Of a DNA stretch of 64,000 bases, positions 1-9,852 are shown one piece after another (the stretch's first letter is position 1; each line of letters begins with the position of its first letter). Below the pieces are notes generated by a model that saw nothing but the letters and a program-made list of their open reading frames with translations, searched no databases and was not told the origin of the DNA. Source of the stretch: Vidua macroura (taxonomy: Eukaryota > Chordata > Aves > Passeriformes > Viduidae); NCBI RefSeq assembly GCF_024509145.1, contig NC_071572.1:104706305-104770304 (forward strand). The letters run 5' to 3'. A program made the position numbers and the translations under genes.

Positions 1-242
1 CAAAAAGCACTGGCAGCCTGTGAGATTCTCTGCAGTAGCCCACCACTTCCCTGTAGCACTGCAGGAGATACTGTCAGTCAAGCTATCTGAAAATCTTATC
101 CCTCTTAGATCCTGAACACTGCCAAAGCTGGATTTTCTTAGTGTAATCTGTGAGAGGGCAGGACCTGAAATGATGATAGCCATATCTGGTAGGGTGCCCT
201 TGCTTGGACCCAGTAGCTTCTATGGGCATGGGAGAATTAGGC

Positions 243-265
243 TTTTTTTTTTTTTTTTTTTTTTT
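243..265. repeat. poly-T run (T23)
   Basis: An uninterrupted run of 23 T. It could be the reversed poly-A tail of an old retrocopy or a simple slippage tract. No recognisable retrocopy body lies on its upstream side, so I treat it as a mononucleotide repeat. Confidence 0.95.
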
Positions 266-982
266 AATCTGAGGCCAGCAAACCAATCAAATCTGGTAGG
301 TTTAAATTAAGCTTTAAATTAATATATAAATTGCCAGGTGCAGTATCCAAGATTAAACGTCTCTTTGGAGTAAGTATATAAACAACCATCATCTGCTTTT
401 TTGGCACTGACAAACCAACTTTTAAATTTAATTTTTTTTTTTTTTCCCAGTAAGCTCATTTCTTGTACTTTGCCCTGGAGAGAACAGAAATACGAGGTAT
501 TTCCCTCAAGGAATCACCTTGAAATACTTAAATATCTTTACTTCCTCCACCAGAAACCCTTGCTACTGTAAGAACATTTCTTGTTACACTATTGCTTCAG
601 GCTTTTAGCTTATTTTTAGGAAGATATTTTATGGCTATTACTCATTCTCTGTTTCTGAGTTAGAAGAAACCTAAAAGATGTATTTTTAAAAGCCTTTTCA
701 GGTTTTGTTGATATACCGGACATATAAGTGCAATGAAACCATGACTGTGTTCATAATTTGTGTCAATAATTGACTATGGGTGAGACATCTGGGTGAAGAA
801 CTGTCCTTTTGGGCACAATCAGAGAAAAACTATCCTGATATTTGTTTAAGAGACAATGATGCAGTTCGACAACCATTTCTGTCTATCTAAGGTTTAGACT
901 TTGATTTTTCTTCTCTCTTCCTTTTCTGCAACTGTTAGACTTCCTCACCAAATTCTGTAGTAGGTTATGCATAACAAAGATA

Positions 983-1014
983 TAGGGAAGGTATGGGAAG
1001 GTATGGGAAGGTGT
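983..1014. repeat. Short tandem repeat, 10-bp unit, about 3 copies
   Basis: The unit GGGAAGGTAT occurs about three times head to tail; the last copy ends in GTGT instead of GTAT. It is too short to be a minisatellite of consequence. The copies are identical apart from the last, which points to recent slippage. Confidence 0.8.
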
Positions 1015-1650
1015 GATAGCTCTAATAACCTTTTTGTCATATTTTCTAAAGTTCACAGTCTGAAAAGCATGTGCAGTCATCCCCAAACCATCACTGCCAG
1101 ACTGCATATAGGGATGATGAAAAATTTTACTCTAAATTACTTACTTTAAAATCAGGTCTTCTCAACCATGTGTACAGACTGATATTTGACACAATTCTTA
1201 ACAAGTCTGAAAAGTACATAAATAGCATTTCCATTGTTCAAATTAACATTTTGAATCCTGATCCTTCCTTAGTGAGTCTTGTCTTGTGACCCCTCAGAAA
1301 AAAAAATTCCTTTTTATTAATGTGATGCATTTCTTCAGTCTTATTCTAGCCCTCCAATCCTTATTCAGGCCCACCTCAATGGCATCTAAAGGATTGTGCA
1401 TTTCCATGAAAGAAGTGTTGCTTCCATGACACCCACAAGAGGAAAATCAGAGTTTTTCTACAACCCAGACTTGTTTAATGAAATATCTAAACACCTTTTA
1501 TTTCAAAAATATTTCAGCTGTAATTAGCATCCTGGCCATCATGATTCATGGAGAATATTCATGAGATAGGAGTGTTCTCTCTTAGGGTTGCAGATATACA
1601 GCCATATTGTTTCATTTATAAGGGGTTAGTTTGTTATCTTCTTTGAAAAA

Positions 1651-1900
1651 TCATAGAATTGTAGAATGGCCTGGGTTGAAATAGACCTTAAAATTCATCT
1701 CATTCCAATCTGCCTGATGTGGGCAGGGAGATCTTCCACTAGACCAGGTTTCTCAGAGCTCCATTCCACCAGGCCACATACATTTCCAGGGATGGGGAAT
1801 CCAATACTTCTCTGGGCAACCTGTGCCAGGGCCTCACCACTCTCAACATAAAAGAATTTCTTCCCAATATCTAGGCAAACTTACTGCCTTTCAGTGTGGC
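1651..1900 (-). mobile_element. CR1 LINE fragment, 3' end
   Basis: On the plus strand the copy opens with the complement of the CR1 tail (TCATAGAATTGTAGAATGG). It continues through the usual CR1 3' landmarks in reverse: the 'ccttccact-aga-caggtt' stretch, 'catttccagggatgggg' and 'ctgggcaacctgtgcc'. It therefore lies on the minus strand, is truncated at its 5' end as CR1 copies usually are, and holds only the end of ORF2 and the 3' UTR. Many differences from the remembered consensus mark it as old. It encodes nothing functional. Confidence 0.92.
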
Positions 1901-4267
1901 ATGATCAGACACGTTATGGTACTGTCTGTGTTGTAGAAAAATTGCTCATGACCAACTGACATTGAAATTGCCCAACCTCTGTTGTAGTATAACATCAAGC
2001 AATTTAACTCAGAACACAATTCTAATAAAAGTTTCTGAGACGGTATTTTTGACCCCTTTTTTCCCCTGTTTTCATTGAATTTAATCATTAATATGGTAAA
2101 AAAAAAAAAAAAAGTCCCAGACAATCACCCTTTTAAATGCTTGGCTTGTCTCTGCTGTCTTGCTCTAGGCAGTAGTTGAAAAATTAAAGCACAAGGCCTT
2201 CTGAGGAATTTTGATTTGTAATGATTTCTGTGAATAGGCAACATGAGTTTACAGAGAATATTGAAATTCAGAACCTGGTTTGCTAAATCAAAGGTGGAAA
2301 AAAACCCCTAGGAATTGGTACTAGTAAAGGGCTTACAAAAAAAATATTGCGTCCCCTTCTCTCAAATAATGTGGAAGCTCTTTTGGCATATTTTATATTC
2401 AACTAAACCACCATGGCTGTGATTTTTTGGCTGGGTTTTTTGTATGCTTGATTTTGATTTTGCTTTATATATTTGTATTAGTCTCTGTCAGCAACCCATA
2501 AACTTAGTTTTCTTATATGGATGTAAGATTTTGAATGAAAATTTATTTGAATAAACCTCTGGAACATATGAATGTGCCTACTGAACACTGTTAAGTTTTA
2601 GAAGAACAGAAAGAGTAGACTCAGAATGAGAAGGCTTAAGGGAAAATAATAGCCAACTTAGTATTTTCCACTTGTATAAAGACATCTGGATGGATCCCTC
2701 TGTCAAACTTTCTATGTCAAATAAAGTCCTTCCAAAATTTATTACAAAAACTACAGTTCTTACAGGAGGAGCTAAGGACTCATAATGTAAGATCACAGAT
2801 GAATATGGTGCACTTTTTAAAGAGATACATTTCATCCTGGCCAACTATTCCCTGTAGGAAGTGCATTGCTGCATTCAAGAGAAAGTCTGAGTTTGGCTCA
2901 AGCTGTTTTGTTAACCAGGTTTTTTACTTTTTGGATCATCTGTTGCCCTTTGTGTGACTTAAGATTCTGTTCACTGATCAGTGTTTATGTGTAGCTGTTC
3001 CTCAGCAGATGTCTTGGACTCTAAGGTCCCCCCTGAGTACAGTATTTGTTTGCATGTGCAACCATTCCCAATTGCAGAAGTAAACTTGCTCTGAAATATG
3101 AGGCAAATCAACACTAACTCCACCTGTACACACTAAGAAAACATTGCACTCATTCAGTATGAAACATACAAGTTAACCAAATGACACAAAGAAAGATGAG
3201 TGACAAGCAAGACTATTTTTCTTTAGAAGAATGTACCTATAAGGAATAAGAAGTTGGATTTTTTTCTCAATTTAATGTTTTCTTTTTGTTTTTTTTTTTT
3301 TTTTTTAACCAATAAAAAGGCTACATCAGTTTAGGGAAAAGGCAACATGAGCATGAGGCATCAGTCTTGCAAGTATAAGCTTTACACAGTAAAGGATCTT
3401 CAGTTCACTTCTGCAGTTCCCAGAGAAATATGTACTAACTTAAAATCTCATTAGATTTAATTCTGAGTTTCTTCAGCATTTACCAGCCTAAACAAAGAAA
3501 TTAATTACTTGAGGGTTTTTTTTTTTTTGTGATCAAGTTAAGAGAAAATAACGTCTTCCACTAAATGAAAGAAACGGAGAACTGCAACTAATTCTCTGTG
3601 TTGTAATGGATTTATGAGGTTCTAATTTCATGTAAACACAAAATGTGGGAAGGTGAGAAACCTATGTAGTTTTCCAACTGTTATTCATCCAGTCAAACTA
3701 ATTGACCATGAATTTGTTCGTAGTTAAGCTTTGAAGTGGTACAAAACCAGAGGACAAGTGCATATAATTTTAATGAACAGTGATGTGTGAAACAAATTAT
3801 AGCCTTGTCAACAAGATAATAGTGAATTATATTGCAGCCATGGTTAAGGGAAGCTATAGCAAACATGCTGAATGTAGTTTCCAAAAGCTGCTAAGGGTTT
3901 GTCAATTACAATATTGCTCTGTGAAAACTGTAAAACAAAGAAACTCTAAAAGTGCTCATTAATCAGGCATAAAAATAAGATTCAACACAATATTCATGCA
4001 CCCTCAAGTTTTTTGTGAATACAAGGCAAGCCTTCTGCTTGTTTTTAATAATTGCTCAGCCAGTTCTTTCTATGATATATGTTTCTACTAATAAAATTTT
4101 CATGAACATATGGAAACAGGATGGAAATATCTAAATGAAAAATGAGGAATATCATTGCCTAATTTGGAGATTTATTTATTTTTTTTTTTTTTAATATTTG
4201 CTAAGTAATTCTGGTAATTTCTTTTGGGAATGTTTAATGTTAAAACATAAAGCTATTGCTTTACCAT
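1901..4267. other. AT-rich non-coding stretch
   Basis: No gene and no repeat that I recognise. Several short A or T runs occur, for example near 2098-2113, 3289-3306 and 4180-4191. The open frames (88 codons at most) have no supporting features. Confidence 0.55.
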
Positions 4268-4925
4268 TCATAGAATCATAGAGTTATAAAATACCCTGAG
4301 GTGGAAGGGACACATCAAGATCATCAATGTCTGACTCCTGGCCCTGTGCAGGACAGTCCCAGGAATCCCACCATGTGCCTGAGAGCATTGTCCAAATGCT
4401 TCTTGAACTCTGTCAGGTTTGATGCTGTGATCACTTCCTTGGGGAGCCTGTTCCAGTGCCTAACCACTCTCTGGGTGAAAAACCTTTTCCTGACACCCAT
4501 TTCCAGCCTACACCTTCCCTGACACAGCTTCATACAGTTCCCTTGAGTCCTGTCACTGACCACTACAGAGAAGAGATCCATGCCTACCTCTCCTCTTCCC
4601 CTTGTGAAGATGCTGCCAACACCAATCAGGTCTCCCCTCAGTCTCCTCTCCTCCAGGCTGAACAATTCCAGCTCCCTCAGCTGTTCTTTGTATATCTTCC
4701 CACTAGAATTTTCACCTCGTGTCCCTCCTCTAACAGCTTTATATCTTTCATTATGGTACCTGAAATTGCCCCCAGCACTTGAGGTGAGGCCGCCCCAGTG
4801 CAGAGCAGAATGGGACGAACCCTTCCCTTGCCCAGCTGGTGAAGCTGTGCCTGATGCACACCTTAATACAATTGCTCTCCTGGCTGTCAGAGCACATTCC
4901 TGTCTCACTGGTACAGTTGTAACCT
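4268..4925 (-). mobile_element. CR1 LINE fragment with open ORF2 C-terminus
   Basis: The plus strand starts with TCATAGAATCATAGAG, the complement of the CR1 tail. The copy is about 660 bp, the longest continuous CR1 piece in the first half of the window. Its minus strand keeps a 194-codon frame (4324-4908) covering the C-terminal end of CR1 ORF2. Two landmarks are a LFSLEERRLRGDL-like block and a VVRHWNRLPKEV block, which in the family lie downstream of the reverse transcriptase domain. The catalytic YADD region is not included. Because the frame is still open, the copy is younger than most others here or has been spared frameshifts by chance. It cannot retrotranspose. Confidence 0.93.
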
Positions 4926-6114
4926 GAAAATAGTAAAAATACAGGATTGAACATTAGAGAGACTCAATTGACTAATTTTTGTAGGATGCTGATTTGGTTC
5001 TTTACTCAGTTGATTCAGTGATATAGTGCCTTCAGACTTTAAGTTACCCACCTTCCCCTTTAAAATTATAGTCCTGAAAACCTGCTTGATCATATTTATT
5101 CAGTAATGCTTTGTAAAGGAACATAGATTTATACAAGCTTTTGAAAATAGAAATAGGAAAAGCTCCCCTCCTGCCTACACCCAGGAAAAGGCTGCAAACT
5201 TAGGTTATCTATTGACAGAGCAGATAAACAAATCTCCCCCCAACTGTTATATATGCAGCTCTGTTTTATTCTTGGAAAAATGAATTATGGTAGATATTGA
5301 GAATGCTAACCTTTAAATAAAATATTAGGTACAGGCAGCTTAATGAAACACATTTGGTTACAACTGGATTTTTATAACTGCTTAGAATTTATATATTTTA
5401 ATTTCTTATGCTGTCACGCCCTCTTAAAATGATTATTTTGAAGCATTCACTTTTACGTTAGCCATGACCTACTTTCTGTTGAGTACTTTGGGTGTATATA
5501 TCTGGTGCCTATTTCACAAACCTTATTCTCATAGAATAATAGACGTTATCTAGATGATTTCAACAAAGCTTTTCCATTTTGCTTTACTCTGCCTAAGTGA
5601 ATAAAAGATTTTATTATACTTTTCAGGGAGATGAGTGAGGTGGGGGAGGACGGACTTATTAGGGAATTCATACTGTTCTTCAGTGAGATAATTATTCTCT
5701 ATAATTCTTGGGTGTTTTTCTTCACTGGATCATTAAATATCTTCTATACTGCAATGGAAGAAAAGAAACAGTAACAGAATCATCTATGTACTGTACAGAG
5801 TATGAACAGGAACATAAATAATAAAACCTTAGTAGCTGCTACAATGGGGATTTGAAACACATTGAGGAACTTGCAATCCCTCTTGTTAGTAAAGAAATAC
5901 AGAAGTCTTGACATTTCAAACAGTCACTACATGTCACATCCAGGTACACTTTTCAATACAGGGGTATATAGGGTTATGCTTAAGAAGATGAACAGGGATA
6001 TAATCACTAACAATATTGGAGAGGGTTGGCACTTTGTTTTGCTGATTGCTGCTTAAATATATAGCAGGTTTATTATCCCAAAGACCTGCTGGCATGCTCT
6101 AATGTAGGCACAAG
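4926..6114. other. AT-rich non-coding stretch
   Basis: I see no gene, RNA gene or recognisable repeat. A TCATAGAATAATAGACG sequence near 5530 resembles the start of a reversed CR1 tail, but the following bases do not continue as CR1. Confidence 0.5.
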
Positions 6115-6494
6115 TTAACTAAGCTGAGAACAAGATTTGATGGACTTAGATAAGTGAGGTTTCTGTATAGAAAGCTCAGCAGGCTTAAGAGAAATCCAAC
6201 AGGCATTCTGAGGCTGTGCCATCATTATCATTTCTGAATTTTCTGAAATAAGACACCTGATGGTCTGGCTCTCTCCTTCCTGGAGACTGTCTTGGCTGCC
6301 TTTGTTCACACTCTGGTGCCACTTCCATTGAATGCCTCTGCTGAAAGTGTATTTCTGCTTCTTGAGTATGCCTTGTATCAGCTGCAGCTTCTCTTCTCCT
6401 CCCTGATGCCTTCATACACTCCACTCTTGAATGCTTTTTCTGGGCTTGGAGCACAGCCACAAATCAAACCTAAAGCAAGCAAGGCAGTTGCCAT
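6115..6494 (-). pseudogene. Possible broken coding sequence, unrecognised
   Basis: The minus strand has two overlapping open frames. The first runs from an ATG at 6494 to a stop at 6378 (38 codons) and begins with a short hydrophobic stretch (ALLALGLICGC) like a weak signal peptide. The second frame is open from about 6409 down to a stop at 6115 and takes over where the first ends. A single frameshift would link them, the pattern of a decayed exon or retrocopy. I recognise no family in either frame. The base composition here is less AT-rich than its surroundings. Chance is a real alternative, and the call is tentative. Confidence 0.15.
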
Positions 6495-6864
6495 GAATAA
6501 TAAAGGAGTTTGCAGCATGACCTAAAGCATATTGAATAATATCTTTGGATCAGAAGTTCCTCCTGGATTACTGCTTTAACAGTAGACTGATTTTCTGAAA
6601 AAGCAGAGACTGCTTTCAGCAAGACCCCACAGTGGGTAAATAGCAATTTTAATTTTATCTCTTATCAGGTGAATGTTAATTTAGTTTCATAGCTTTTTCT
6701 AGTCCTCATAGCACCAATCAATGATGATTTAGAAGCATTAAGGTGAATGTAGATGAGGACAAAGAAAGGCACGTAATAAAGAAGCTGTGAATCGGCCCGA
6801 TTCAAACTAGTTTATGTTTTTCAGTGTATAGGGACTGTTGGCTATGGAGTTGTTAGGAGAGGTG

Positions 6865-7166
6865 TGTAACGTGGCGGGGGTAGGCTGGAGACACAGACAA
6901 CCACTCCCCTGATGCTCATGTGACAACAGAGAGCTTTTATTGATCAACCCCCTCTTTATAAAGGGGGTCTGCCTGGATAGCTCATTGGTCTGATCTTTGA
7001 CACTGCCCAGCTCCCAGACCAGTGAGATGTCTGCAGCTTAGGATGGAACATGATTGGTTGAGGTTCCTGTCAGTCAAGCCAGGGGCAGGTTTATGGAACC
7101 AGCTGGGTTTCTTAGCCAAATTAATTGCCCAGAACAAGCCAGCTTGTGCTATGACATACTGCGACA
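6865..7166 (-). mobile_element. Solo LTR, class II (ERVK-type), copy A
   Basis: Read on the minus strand the element starts TGTCGCAG and ends CGTTACA, so it has the TG...CA ends of an LTR. It is about 302 bp. The flanking six bases are GAGGTG on the left (6859-6864) and GAAGTG on the right (7167-7172), a 6-bp target duplication with one change. Six bases is the length typical of class II ERVs. A TATA box (minus strand, 6955-6960) and an AATAAA (6936-6941) lie within. No gag, pol or env sequence adjoins it, so it is a solo LTR left by recombination. Relatives lie at 32644-32943 (opposite strand) and 28535-28800 (same strand, more diverged). Confidence 0.82.
6936..6960 (-). promoter_or_regulatory. 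LTR core: TATA box then AATAAA
   Basis: On the minus strand TATAAA (6960 to 6955) is followed after about 13 bases by AATAAA (6941 to 6936). The polyadenylation signal would then sit at or before the transcription start. This implies a very short R region, as in some betaretrovirus-like LTRs. Confidence 0.6.
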
Positions 7167-7820
7167 GAAGTGCTACTTTTTTAGTTCACAGTAAAAAAGG
7201 AACTATGAATGCTGTGACTTCTTTTGTAAGAAAAAAGATTTTGAAAACATACAGAGTGGCACATTTGATCTATTCACCAGAACTGCAAACACACAAATCT
7301 CTTGGCACATATTTTCCAGAGGGTTTTTTTGATTGAGGCAGTTACGTAATTTCAAACAGAGATGAGAGAATTTCTGAACTGCAAGAAAGCTTTATTTCTG
7401 TATTATTTTAAATCCACAGATGAGCTGTCAGAATAAAAAGAAATGTGCTCTTCAAAAGAGTATGCATTTGATGAATTTGGGACTAAAAAGGAAGAAAACT
7501 TTTAAAATAAATTTGACATTATAGCATAATAACTTTAACTTGCACACAAATTTTCCATATGTCTCAGTCTGAAAGACAGGTGTCTGCTAAGGAAGGTAGG
7601 AGCATCCCTTGTAATGGGAAATATAAACACTTTCCCTCTGAATTATTATAATTTTGAAATTAAGGGGCTTTCAGGCAAAGATATGAGAATAGGAATAACA
7701 GTTCTTTACTAGTATGTAACTATTACTAGTATAATAATTCAAACAAACAACAACTCCAGCCTTAGTAACAAACAGAAGCCGGAACCCAGTGACAGCCTCT
7801 GTCGGCTGCAGCACTTTCCC
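7167..7820. other. AT-rich non-coding stretch
   Basis: Nothing recognisable lies between the LTR and the CpG island. The base composition changes sharply at about 7780-7820, where the island begins. Confidence 0.5.
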
Positions 7821-7843
7821 CTTTGGTGCAGTTACGGTCACGG

Positions 7844-7857
7844 CCAGCAGGGGCGCT
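7844..7857 (+). promoter_or_regulatory. CTCF-like motif, imperfect
   Basis: CCAGCAGGGGCGCT matches the CTCF core CCASYAGRKGGCRS except that it is one G short in the central run. It is weaker than the site 44 bp downstream. Confidence 0.35.
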
Positions 7858-7900
7858 GCTGGCTCCCGGTGGGCAGGGCATGTGCGGTGATTCCCCCGCG

Positions 7901-7915
7901 GCGGCAGGGGGCGCT
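7901..7915 (+). promoter_or_regulatory. CTCF-like motif, strong
   Basis: GCGGCAGGGGGCGCT fits the vertebrate CTCF core at all but the first position. It points in the same direction as the weaker site just upstream. Together they suggest a boundary element inside the CpG island. Binding is inferred from sequence only. Confidence 0.5.
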
Positions 7916-8340
7916 CCGGCGCGGGCTCGGGGAGCACGTGGCAATGGCGGCTCGGCCGAGACGGGAAGGGGTGGAAGAAAGGCTTTGCTCCACAAAGCCC
8001 TGGCGCAGCCGGTCTCAGTGCCCCTAGCAGGACTCTCAGAAAGCAGCAAGCAGGGCTGGCAGGATGTCTCGGCAGGCAGGAGGTGCAGGGCTACAGTGCA
8101 GCAAAAAGCTTGGAGCAGTGCTGAAGAAGCAGTGGGGCGGGGCAGGGGCGTCCCGGCTCCCAGCAAAGCAGGGAGAGCTGAGCTCAGGATCCTGAGCACC
8201 CGAGCAGACGGTGATAGGTCCCTCTTTTAGTGAGGTGGGTGTTGACAAGGTCCCAGTTCAGTAGCTGCTCTCACGAGCAGAGGCTCACCCTACGGCAGAA
8301 GAAGCAGGTCCAGGCTGGGTTATGGCAGTGGTAGTGCATT

Positions 8341-9628
8341 CCCTTTCCCAAGCAACAGCTCCGACTGTCCTCCTCTGAAGCTGAGAGAATGAGAGCCAGC
8401 AGCTGCCCCAGCCCCATCCTCTACCTGCCCTATTCTTGAGGTATCTCTGTCCCTCAGAGAGAAACTCTCAGATAACAGAAGTGCAACCAGATGCCCTCCT
8501 ACACTGAGCTTGGCCACTTCTTTTGTTTTTCTTAAGTACCCAGTCATTAGTGTTTCCTAGCAACTTATGGGAAAAAATTCTATGAGTAAAAAAGATAAAA
8601 AGGAAAGAAACCTAACCCCCAACACCTTAATTGATGATAGCTATGATTTTTGATTTTTTAAAATTTTGTTTGTAATGAAGAGTGGATCTATGAAACTATT
8701 AATCTTGAAACCCTAACTTAGTTTGCAGTAGTTGTTAAGTGAGATACTAGGAAAAGATCACAAGGAAATCTCTTCCTTTAAACAGTGGCGAAAAAGGTTA
8801 TAAAGAAATTATATGCAGATCTGAAGCTTTCTTACACACAGACCTGTGCTTCTGCCTTTCACTGTGGTATAATATGAGGCAGTACATTATACTTTACTTG
8901 ACATTTCTATATCCCTTTTCACTGGATTTATTTTCCTGATGACTTTTTTGTATCTTCAACCAAAACACAGGACGGATATTTCTTGCACTTCTCTCTGATC
9001 TTATGGTTCTAAGAAATAGAGGGGGTTTTATTCCCTTTCTCCTTCCTTCCTTCTTTTTCAAAGGCCTGTGATTTCTCAAGGTAAGGAAAAATACAAACAA
9101 AACCTCTTCAGCAATGGCCACATTTTCCCTCTACATTCTAAGACAATGAGATTGTGTAGACTTCTTGTCCCCTTGTTTTTGGCAGGCAAGAGTTAGAAGA
9201 GCAAATGAGAAAGGCATTTAAATCATGGGGCACAAGAAGTGTCTGAAAGTCCTAGCTCAAGGGAAATTAAATGCAGCAGCCTCACTACTGTTCATTCTCA
9301 CAATCTTTAGCCTGGAGTTTACATTAAAAAGAGAAACAATAATATATAAGATAGTGCTGGGTCAAGTGAAGATAACTTTTTTTGCATTATGGTAATACTA
9401 AAGATTAAAACTAATTTTTATTGCGCTTCTAGCATGAACCATGGATCTAAAGAATACATTGTGTCATGAAATTTCTCTGCCTGGATGTTTAAGTAGGACT
9501 ACATTTTGTGCTAGAAAAAGATATATCCTTCTATGTAGGAGGAAGAAACTTCACAGAGGGAGGCACTTCAGCAGGAGAAAGGATGCTTCTACAATGACCT
9601 TCAGGGGCAGCTGAAATAAAGAGGGGTG
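8341..9628. other. Non-coding stretch downstream of CpG island
   Basis: Composition returns to AT-rich after about 8480. I see no recognisable repeat and no frame over 75 codons. Confidence 0.5.
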
Positions 9629-9852
9629 TGTTGTAGCATGGTGTCCCTGACGTGGCAATAATTAGCATTGACTCCATGATCCCAGAAGGTTGATCAATTG
9701 CTTTATTACACTATATTTATTAAGAAACTCATTGCATTTACGGACAGTCCAATACAGTTTTTCCTAATTGGTCCTTTATTCTAAAATACCATCACCAATG
9801 GCCAACTAAGAAATCACCCTTTGGTAAACAAGTCTCCATAACACATTCCACA
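9629..9852 (-). mobile_element. Probable LTR fragment
   Basis: On the minus strand the segment starts TGTGGAATGTG and ends GCTACAACA, giving TG...CA ends. Two AATAAA signals lie on that strand at 9716-9721 and 9702-9707, followed by a segment like the R/U5 part of an LTR. I could not find a target duplication, so both ends are approximate. It does not resemble the LTRs at 6.9, 28.5, 32.6 or 33.6 kb. It could also be another kind of old interspersed repeat. Confidence 0.42.

Larger units (their letters stand above)
1..1650. other. AT-rich non-coding stretch
   Basis: I see no gene here. All open frames are under 80 codons, and none carries a recognisable domain or a convincing splice-site pair. 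The stretch holds a poly-T run and one short tandem decamer, both listed separately. The rest looks like ordinary intergenic or deep intronic vertebrate DNA. Confidence 0.6.
7820..8340. promoter_or_regulatory. CpG island, candidate promoter or insulator
   Basis: By hand count there are about 18 CpG dinucleotides between 7835 and 7980 and roughly ten more out to 8300. This is exceptional for a window where CpG is otherwise scarce. The block contains two CTCF-like motifs (7844-7857, 7901-7915), an E-box CACGTG (7935-7940), a YY1-like AATGGCGGC overlapping an ATG (7943-7951) and a GC box GGGGCGGGG (8134-8142). A good splice-donor-like GAG|GTGGGT lies at 8232-8240. In vertebrates such an island in AT-rich DNA often marks a promoter, for instance of a long non-coding RNA, or an enhancer or boundary. 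Long open frames on both strands here are expected from the low stop-codon frequency of GC-rich DNA, and none matches a known protein. A 27-codon frame starts at the 7944 ATG. Direction of transcription is not decided. Confidence 0.65.

Noticed and set aside
5530..5560. CATAGAATAATAG resembling a reversed CR1 tail
   Set aside because: The following sequence does not continue as CR1.
7944..8027. 27-codon frame starting ATGGCGGC in the CpG island
   Set aside because: The start context is good, but ATGGCGGC is also a YY1-type promoter word and the short peptide matches nothing I know.
7762..8230. Open frames of 135 (plus) and 145 (minus) codons in the CpG island
   Set aside because: GC-rich DNA has few stops. 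The two frames overlap on opposite strands and neither resembles a known protein.
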